A stretch of DNA of 64,000 nt from Isoetes taiwanensis (lineage: Eukaryota > Streptophyta > Lycopodiopsida > Isoetales > Isoetaceae): positions 10,246,134 to 10,310,133 of the forward strand of contig JAJEKV010000028.1 in assembly GCA_021234155.1 (NCBI GenBank). The letters run 5' to 3'. The notes beneath the pieces were generated by a model. It was not told the origin of the DNA. It searched no databases and saw nothing but the letters and a program-made list of their open reading frames with translations. Position 1 is the first letter of the stretch; each line of letters opens with the position of its first letter. The translations under genes were made by a program, and so were the position numbers. This document shows positions 56,570-64,000 of this stretch, in pieces.

Positions 56570-58076
56570 TACTTAGAATATGCCAGAAACCCACACGAGC
56601 GAGGGTTTGCCCTCTTGCACCAGGTCATCCAGCAGCTCATATATGCGGATGATGTGGACCTCTTGGCCCATACACCAGAGGGCATGCAGGCACACCTAGA
56701 TGCCCTGGACACATTCTGCCAGGCGACGGACATGCGTGTCAACCTGGCCAAGACTAAGGTGGTCCTCATATCCTCCTCCTCGCCATCCAAAGACCTCCGG
56801 CACTCACTTATCGGGGCGATGGTAGAGGTTACACCCGCCTATAAGTACACGGGGGTGGAATTTCCGCCCCTCAATGTATTGAGATGCATCCATTAAGCCC
56901 GGTGACCGTAGGTTGGAAGGCGATGTACGCAATGCAAAACAATAGTCACAGGGCCGAGCTGTATGACTGGGGCCACCAGTTACATTTGTTCCGGGCACTG
57001 GTGGAGCCAGTTCTTCTGTATGGGGTCGAGTATGGGGCCCAGTGGTGTCTTTGGCGACTTGGAACGACTTAGAGCAGGTCCATAAGGCATTTTTTACGCG
57101 GGCACTTGGGGTCAAGCCCTCAGGTCCATATCGGATCTTGTTGCGGGAGACAGATTCATGCCCCCGCGGCATGCGACCCTCGATAGACACATTGTTTATT
57201 TCCGTAAGGTGGCCAAAGATGGGCGACACTCGGCCCCTCGCACTTGGCTTATGCTTTGTGGCGATGAGCCCGCAACGACTCAGGCTTGTTGGAAGGACAA
57301 GAGAGCCCAAGGCTATAGCGCTACTGAACGAGACGCACATAGACGCCCGTAGGGATAGGGTCGAGGGGGTACTTGGACTCTTGTTTCACAGGGAAGCTCG
57401 GGACCACCATGCTCTAGAACGGTAAAGGTGGCACACTACAAACAAAGACATAAACCCCACCACGTTCGAGGCCCACAAACTCTACCCCGCGTTCTCGGTT
57501 GCCCATGAAGAAGCGCAGACCATCACATCCATTCGACAGGGGCCCACCATCCACAAAATCTACCCTCGTTCTCGGTTGCCCATGAAGAAGCGCGCAGGAC
57601 CATCGCCACCCATTCGAACGAGGGGCCCACCATCTTCGGCTTGAGACGGGCCGGTGGGTTGGAGAGCCGCCGGGGCCAGGCTTTGTCCGTGTTTGTCCGG
57701 CGGGGGTTGTTGAGGATGAAAGCCATGCCTTCCAGAGCTGTCCAGCCTACAGTCAGATTCAGGCTTACATTCTCTTGGTGCGACCTGGTCTGCCCCTGTA
57801 CGAGCTACTCAGTACGCCGTCAGTTCGATCCCTTGGCTCCTACCTCCAGGCTGCGGACTCACCTCTGCCCCTGGGCGCCTACCTGAGGTGTCGGGAATTC
57901 ATGTGTATATGTATATTTGTACAGCTACCAGCAGGCTTGTTGCTGCGACGGTTTTTCCCTCCTAGGGGGGGTTTTTTAATCCGGGTAACGAGCTTGCTGC
58001 ACCCGTGTAATTTGGGTCCCATAGGCCGATTGGCCTCCGCGGACGATAAAAGAACCTTCCTTCCTTCCTTCCTTCC
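56570..58076 (+). mobile_element. LINE B2, 5'-truncated, CTTC-repeat 3' end
   Basis: It begins within reverse transcriptase. An intact catalytic box, QLIYADDVDLLAHTPEGMQA, starts at about 56630. LDALDTFCQATDMRVNLAKT, YKYTGVEFPP, then VEPVLLYGVEYGAQ and FTRALGVKPSGPYRILL follow with frameshifts. The 3' end (57925-58076) matches LINE B1: GACGGTTTTTCCCTC, GGGGGGGTTTTTTAATCCGG, GGCCTCCGCGGACGATAAAA, then a CCTT run. It duplicates an ATACTAGCATATACTTAG-like stretch at its left edge. It ends 305 bp before the RPN3 start codon, so it lies in that gene's promoter region. Confidence 0.78.
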
Positions 58077-58381
58077 CCTAGGGGCAACCCCAAAAACGTA
58101 CCCGAAAATCTTGCACCTAGCATGCATGTACACCAAAATAGTCGTAAACTTACCATCACGAGCCTCCAACATGGGAGTATCGCAGCATGTCATGCCAAAT
58201 TTCTGCCCTGGTGGCAAAAAATTTCCATATGGCAACTTCTTTTTGTGTTGCTATCTTTTTCCTCACATTAACGTAACATTAAATCAAATGTGCACAATAT
58301 ACTTCTTTTCTTTGAACACATTGCTCTATGCAAAGGTAGCTAGTTTCCATTACAGAACGCCGGCATCGTGCTTCGGCGGCT

Positions 58382-60883
58382 ATGGCGACACAGGATATCG
58401 AAATGAAGGATGCTCCGGCGGTGCCATCTCCTGATAAATCCACTCCGGCGGGTTCTGTTTCATCTCGTAAGTTTTTTCTTATGACCTGGATTAGGTTTAC
58501 CTTTCTCCATAGCTTTGTATCAATGTTTTAGAAGCTGTTAATTTTGGTCCAAATGGAGGCAGATTTGAAGAGTATATCAGCTTTGGTAGAAAAGGGTGTG
58601 GCAAGCAAAGAGATCAGGTTGATGGTGCGAGCCATGCGGCTTTTGATGGCCGTACGGCGAAAGCTTCAAGCAAGTGCTTTGGCTGCATTTTTGAAGCAAA
58701 CTTTGCCTCCTTCAGCTGAGACGCTTGCTTATTTGCTGCCTTTTGTATCCAAGGTACACATTTAGGTTTTGTGCATACAACCTGGACCAGTCTGATTTTC
58801 TGGTCCTCTGTCTTCTTTATTTCTGAACAATCATCGTTTTGTTTCTCCTGGATCTGATTTCCTTCTTATTTCATCAGGACGAAGATAAAAGTATGGATGT
58901 GGATGCACTCGCAGCTCCTCAGTCCTTAAACAAGCCTGAATTGGAGATTTTCACATATTTGGTTGTCATTATCTTCTTGATTGACCAAAAACAGTACGAA
59001 GAGGTTGGTTTTCATTTCAAATTGTCCTTCACTAAATCATTTAATTGTATTTATTTCGTCATCTATTTTTCCAAACATCAGGCAAAAGAATGCTCATCTG
59101 CAGCAATAAAGAGGCTTCAACAGTTCAATAGACGAACGCTGGATGTTCTTGCAGCAAGACTTTACTTCTATTATTCGCTCAGTTATGAGCGTACAAACTC
59201 TCTTGCTGAAATAAGAGGGTATGGAATGTCAAAATTATATGCATTTTTTCATTATATAATGAAAGGAACTTAAAGTTGTTGTTCTGTATGTAGAACTTTG
59301 CTTTCTTTGCATCAGACGTCAACACTTCGTCATGATGAACAAGGACAGGTTAGTAATTTCTAGCTCATTTCCTGCTCTACGCTCAACAACATATGTGCTG
59401 CAATATGCATAGGCGATTTTTATACTACTGGACAAGGCTAGAAGACAATAATATTAAAACATATGTGGCGGTGGAACACTTGTAATTTTCCCTGTAGATT
59501 ATTTCTTGCAAGCAATGATATGAACTTTAAAAAAGTAAAATGAAGAACCATGCTCAAATAGTTTGGCACTGTACATTATTTCTTGCAAGCAATGATATGA
59601 ACCTGAAAAAAGTAAAATGAAAAAAACCGTGCTTAAATAGTTTGATTTAGCAGTTGCAAATAATTTTACTCCTTTTTATACTGTGTCATTTGGTGCTCCA
59701 GTGGAGTTCTATATCCTTTTCGCTCAGTTATGAATTTGATACGATTGGCAGGCTAGCTTATAATTTGAATCTCATGTTTTACTGTTGATTTACTTCTGTT
59801 CAGGAGACACTGTTGAATCTTCTACTACGCAATTATCTGCACTATAACCTGTATGATCAGGCCGAAAAACTCCGTTCCAAAACACAGCGATCTGACTCGC
59901 ATTCTAATCAACAGGCATAGCTCTCAATTCAATCTATTATTTGCTATGTTCTGTTTGGGTAAATGCTGGATGTACTGTGTAATAAACAGGACCTTTTGAT
60001 TATTACAGCTGTGCCGCTATTTGTACTATCATGGAAGAATAATGACAATTCAACTAGAATACACAGATGCAAAGGAGTCCCTTATGCAAGCTGCACGTAA
60101 AGCTCCTGTTATTGCTCGTGGTTTTCGAATCCAATGCAATAAATGGGCTGTGATCGTGAGATTACTTCTGGGTGAGATTCCTGAAAGGACTACTTTTATG
60201 CAGCCGGGGATGCGAAAGGCACTGCGTCCTTATTTTGAGCTCACAAATGTAAGTGAAAGATGTGTCTTGTTGAATATGTGGATGTGGTTTCAGCATTTTA
60301 GATTATTGTAAATAGTATTTTCTTTTTATAGATTGTATTTCTGAAGTTATCTTTCTAAATTGTGAAGGCTGTTCGAATCGGCGATTTGGAGCTTTTCCGC
60401 CATGTGGCAGAAAAGTTTTCAAGCACCTTTTATGCTGATAAAACTCATAACCTGATAGTACGATTACGGCACAATGTAATCAGAACTGGTTTAAGGAACA
60501 TCAGCATATCATATTCACGGATTTCCTTGGTTGATGTTGCTGCAAAATTGCATTTAGCTTCCTCTACTGCTGTAGATGATGCAGGGAGCATTGTGGCTAA
60601 AGCCATCAGGGATGGGGGAATTGATGCTATTGTGGACCATGAAAATGGTTGGATGCAATCTAAGGAAACTGGGGACATTTATTCTACTCAAGAACCTCAA
60701 CAGGCTTTTCATTCGAGGATAGCTTTTTGTCTGAATACTTACAATGAGGCTGTCAAGGCTTTACGTTTCCCGCCAAATGCTCATAAGAAGGAGCTGGAGA
60801 GTGCAGAAAAGCGTCGCGAACGACAGCAGCAAGAACAGGAACTAGCGAAGCACATTGCGGAGGAAGATGATGATGATTTTTGA
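58382..60883 (+). CDS. RPN3: 26S proteasome non-ATPase regulatory subunit 3 (RPN3/PSMD3)
   Basis: Eight exons: 58382-58466, 58563-58753, 58878-59003, 59082-59218, 59294-59348, 59804-59914, 60009-60248, 60368-60883. All phases agree and give 486 aa, matching the plant length. The start [13 protein letters not shown] resembles other plant RPN3 N-termini. Exon 2 must begin at 58563 (GGCAG|AT) to keep frame. Conserved blocks include [93 protein letters not shown], and the PCI/winged-helix region with [20 protein letters not shown] and [14 protein letters not shown]. The acidic end EEDDDDF closes it. RPN3 is a scaffold of the proteasome lid, next to the RPN11 deubiquitinase module. Intron 6 uses a GC donor (CAG|GCATAG). 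It appears complete and functional. Confidence 0.96.
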
Positions 60884-60950
60884 AGGGATCTCTTGTATCT
60901 GTTGGCGTTTAAATTTTTGAGGTCAAAACGTTTGTAATAAAAGCAACATG

Positions 60951-61066
60951 GACAGCAGCAGCAAGAATAGGAACTAGCAAAGTACATCCTAGAAGAAGAA
61001 GATGATGATTTTTAAAAGAATCTCTTCTATTTCTTGGCTCTTAAAATTTTGAGGTCAGAACATTTG
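60951..61066 (+). repeat. Decayed tandem copy of the RPN3 3' end
   Basis: GACAGCAGCAGCAAGAATAG through GAAGATGATGATTTTTAAAA and TTTTGAGGTCAGAAC repeat 60822-60934 (last 20 codons, stop and early 3' UTR) with about 75-80 percent identity. A TAG replaces a Gln codon and the original TGA has become TAA. It lies in the presumed 3' UTR. Confidence 0.8.
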
Positions 61067-63159
61067 CTTTAACTAAAGATTTGCTGTGATTCTATGTTAT
61101 TCTTGGAGTGTGTAGAGCCCATACTCCAGCAATAACATAAAACCAGAGCTAGTTTAAGAATGCCTTTACTGTTTGGTTCGGTCCCAATTATGAAGGAATT
61201 TGTAACTTTGATGTATTGCCAATGTGCTAGCATAAGCAATATTAAATTTTATATATCAGGTTAGATGTTGATCTTATGAATGCAGTCAAATATCAAGTTA
61301 GGGAGTCGAGCTTAGTGCCAAATATAAGTTTTTTCCTGGAGACAGACATAGCTTAACAGATCAACTAGCATGCTTATTATTATGTTGCGGTGATGTAGCA
61401 TAAATTTATTCATTATTATTTGCAAGCCAAAGGTCGTAATAGTTTATTGAGTGATAAAACTTGCTTTTGTGATTAACTTAGAAAATGTACCTATCTTACA
61501 TAAGATTCCTAATGGTATTGGAGGTGTATTCGTAGATAAATTAATAGATTGCTGACGATGGAAAATGGGTTTCAATACATCGAAGGTTATAGAGAGGAGA
61601 TAAGCTTAGTTTTTTGGGAGAAAGTGCCTAGAGACGAAGCCGGATATTGATCGAAGGAATGAAGGAGCTGGAATGGACGTTTCTGGTAGATAGGGTTTAG
61701 CCAATAGGGTTTTCTAAGGTGAGCGGCCGAAGGTATGGCGATGGAGGAGCACAAATACTTCAGTGCTGTGAGATGGAAAGAGCTGGTTTTGTTGGTGGAT
61801 TTGACAGGTCGCTTGTTGACATAGCTTCTTCACAGAGCCTATTAATGCTTTGTTTTTCTTGCTATTTGCATATACTCTGTGTGTTCATATGCATCTACGG
61901 GGTTGTGAAGAGCTATATTTTTCTGACTGCGAAAGGGCTATGAGAGGATAAAGCCGGATCTGGCATATATAGATATCTTTCATGCACGGCTGTGAAAGGG
62001 ACAAACAGATCAAAACCTAGAATTTGCTTCTAGTTTGCTGAAGTGTCCGCCATGGGGTTGAAGTTTGAAGATTCTTGAATCTCCCTGTGATGTCCTTTTC
62101 TTGTTTAGAATTTGAAACTGTATTCTTTGTTGTGCAGATAATTGCCAGCGGGCACTATCTATTTTCCCAAGACAAATTTTGAGATGCTAGAATATGAGCT
62201 CCAAGAACATTCTGTGCTTGGTGAGATTTGTGCTTGGGCTTCCTCACAGAGTGGATTCACTTGGAAGAAGTTTTTTCCATATGGCAATTTCTTGCAGGGG
62301 GTTCAATTGGTGCGGGCTTGCTAGGCAGCATAACCTGTTGAGGCGGTGGAGCAGGGCAGTATCTTGACTTGGGGTACCAAATCATATGCTGACATGGAAA
62401 TGGCAATATGATCCCATCAAGGGGTCAGCAGACAGCCATGGTGTCTCCATTTGGAATAAGAGATGGAATATTCATGAGATCAATGGCCCACAACAAGCAA
62501 CAAGACAAATACAAGCTATAAGACACGTCTTATTCCCTTATTCCGAGAGTAAACTTATGTACATTTGTCAACCGAGAGTAAGTACATTTGTTAAGCGGGA
62601 GTCCTAAGCTATAAATTATAAAATTAGTATCTGTTGTGTGAAACTTACTTTTTTGTGCTAAACTTGTGTACATTTGTCAAGCGGGAGTCCTAAGCTATAA
62701 ATTATGAATCTTAATATGCATGGAATTGTCTTCCACGAATGAGTTTAGAATGTAGGGATATGCCACATGGCAGCACTTGGTTAATCTTTTCGATGAAAAT
62801 TGTGGCTCATTTTTTGTGCTATGATAGGGTAATGTTGGTCAAAATGATAGTAACCAATGCTAATATCTATGTTGCAAGTGCTACATGCTTATCAAATCAA
62901 AACATATATAAAGCAACTTGGGTTTTTACGTTCAGCAAAAAAAATTGAATTTTCGTCCGTCCTTAATTTAACTTGAAAGAGCCATTTGTTCTTCAGCTTG
63001 TTGCTAGAAATTCGTCCTACCGGACCACACGTTCCTGAAATTGTCGCTAGATATTCCTTGCGAGGTAAAGCTCTACCATTGCTGCATCAGAAAGCAGAGT
63101 TTGTCATCGTATATATGCAATCGCACCAGGATGTTTTATATCTTTGCGTCGTATTTGTT
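61067..63159. other. Intergenic region downstream of RPN3
   Basis: No gene recognised. A direct repeat, GTACATTTGTYAAGCGGGAG plus TCCTAAGCTATAAATTAT, occurs at 62583 and 62668 (period 85 bp). Short frames at 61719-61943 and 62142-62324 show no known motif. Confidence 0.5.
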
Positions 63160-64000
63160 TTTTTTTTTTTTTTTTGAAGGACGTCAGACTTTATTAATAA
63201 CACTCCAACATAATACATAATACAATGCAGAGACAGGAATAAAAAACCCAGCGGACAATCAGATCCTACTGAGCAGGGCCACCCGTCTAAGCATGACAAT
63301 ATAATGTAGTTCACATTATTTTCCTCACCTACAAAGAGAAGAATAATATATAATCATACTTTTTTAAAAAGTTACTTTAACCAGGTCGAACTTCCACATC
63401 TATAGAATCATTAACAGCAACTTGATCTGCTCCCTGGTGTCTCAATGCCATTGAATCAGGAACATCCACTATAACAATCGTAGTAGATATTGGACCTACA
63501 GAGTGAACCAACGCAGATTGAGGAGCCGAGCTATTTTTGCGACGTGCAAGTTTCTTTAGGCGTGGAGTAGACCATCCTTCTTCCAATAATTCTTGCTTCT
63601 GAGCAATGTCCTGAAGACGAGAGTGTTGATCCTCATTAAGAGGGTCTACTGATATAGACTGAGATGGAGATGCAATAGAAGAAGGCGATAGTACAGAAAT
63701 AGCTAAAGAAGAAGGCACAGGGGCTGGTAATACTGGCGAATTAACTAGTGCAGAGGCAGATGAGGAAGAAGATGATACAACACGACACTCAAGTGAAGTG
63801 GATGCTATGTGACATGGGATAGGAGCAGTTGGGGAGGTAGAGACAAAAGTATGCCTGGACTTGTAAGTAGCAAAAGCCTCAATATTGGGAAACATCTTGG
63901 CAAGCTCGGGTCCATTAAGCAGACATAGTTTGTATTTGAAAAAAAGTGGGCCACTTTTGACCACTACTGACTGAGGAATAGAAACACAAGTAGGAAAAGA
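63160..64000 (-). mobile_element. LINE C-family copy lacking ORF2, cut by window edge
   Basis: A T-run at about 63159-63175, then TTGAAGGACGTCAGACTTTA and GCAGAGACAGGAATAAAA, match the LINE C 3' tail at 39630-39690. Only about 70 bp later (63377) an ORF1 frame ends and runs to the window edge. ORF2 (about 3.7 kb in LINE C) is absent. The copy is either an internally deleted element or two abutting fragments. Confidence 0.7.
63377..63964 (-). pseudogene. ORF1 C-terminal part of a LINE C relative
   Basis: VKSGPLFFKYKLCLLNGPEL and AKMFPNIEAFATYK match LINE C ORF1 near 44150-44050 (VRSGPLFFRYHLSLLNGPEL). A Ser/Pro-rich segment and a QDIAQKQELLEEGW helix follow, then the end VEVRPG and TAA. The frame is open throughout this portion and continues past 64000 beyond a possible break. 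There is no initiation codon within the window that I can assign. Confidence 0.65.

Noticed and set aside
58532-58562. Alternative RPN3 exon 2 starts at the TTTTAG or TAGAAG acceptors
   Set aside because: They put exon 2 out of phase with exon 1 as spliced at 58466; only GGCAG at 58558-58562 restores the frame and gives the conserved HLKxI segment.

Overview
This is a nuclear plant window from a large, transposon-rich genome. Evidence is a plant class I small heat-shock protein gene, a spliced 26S proteasome RPN3 gene, UDP-glycosyltransferase and possible PPR relics, plant-type LINEs with DUF4283-like ORF1 and zf-RVT tails, and a chromodomain Ty3/gypsy element. Gene density is very low and most of the DNA is decayed repeats. 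I cannot name the species. A fern, gymnosperm or other large-genome land plant would fit; the intron inside a class I sHSP is unusual for an angiosperm.

Left third (1-22.5 kb): repeats with a perfect 16-bp palindrome (1.5 kb); a broken plus-strand gene with a transposase-like SDG...HGK...DG core (2.7-5.07 kb); a 6.9-kb LINE inserted 4 bp after that gene's stop codon, bounded by a 14-bp target-site duplication (5071-12040); a strand-switching CACCAC/GTGGTG minisatellite (12.5-13.0 kb); a multi-exon minus-strand gene ending in a Ulp1-like cysteine protease (13.3-17.3 kb); tandem arrays and a fragment of a DNA-transposon protein (17.3-20.1 kb); and a decayed LINE with a CTTC-repeat 3' end (20.1-22.5 kb).

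Middle (22.5-39 kb): a duplicated tRNA-derived (SINE-like) repeat, a weak PPR relic, a pogo-type transposase pseudogene (28.2-30.6 kb), a UDP-glycosyltransferase pseudogene (31.2-32.2 kb), three fold-back MITE-like hairpins (32.5, 33.3, 35.6 kb), and an intact two-exon class I sHSP gene with a heat-shock element and TATA-like box (37.0-38.0 kb).

Right third (39-64 kb): a second nearly complete LINE with a 12-bp target-site duplication (39605-45453); a Ty3/gypsy chromovirus with a normal 3' LTR and polypurine tract but a 5' LTR whose promoter half is inverted and whose gag is largely gone (46.4-51.6 kb); a 168-bp-period minisatellite (53 kb); an unrecognised two-exon gene (54.2-54.9 kb); two well-spliced exons resembling Integrator subunit 9 (55.5-56.1 kb); a second CTTC-tailed LINE ending 305 bp before the RPN3 start codon; the complete eight-exon RPN3 gene (58382-60883, 486 aa), with a GC-AG intron and a decayed tandem copy of its own 3' end; and an internally deleted LINE running off the right edge.

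The only two genes that look fully functional are the sHSP and RPN3, both parts of cytosolic protein quality control; nothing in the sequence shows that they are co-regulated. The most novel material is the possible pairing of an under-described transposase-like protein with a convergent Ulp1-like protease gene, split by a LINE, in the first 17 kb.
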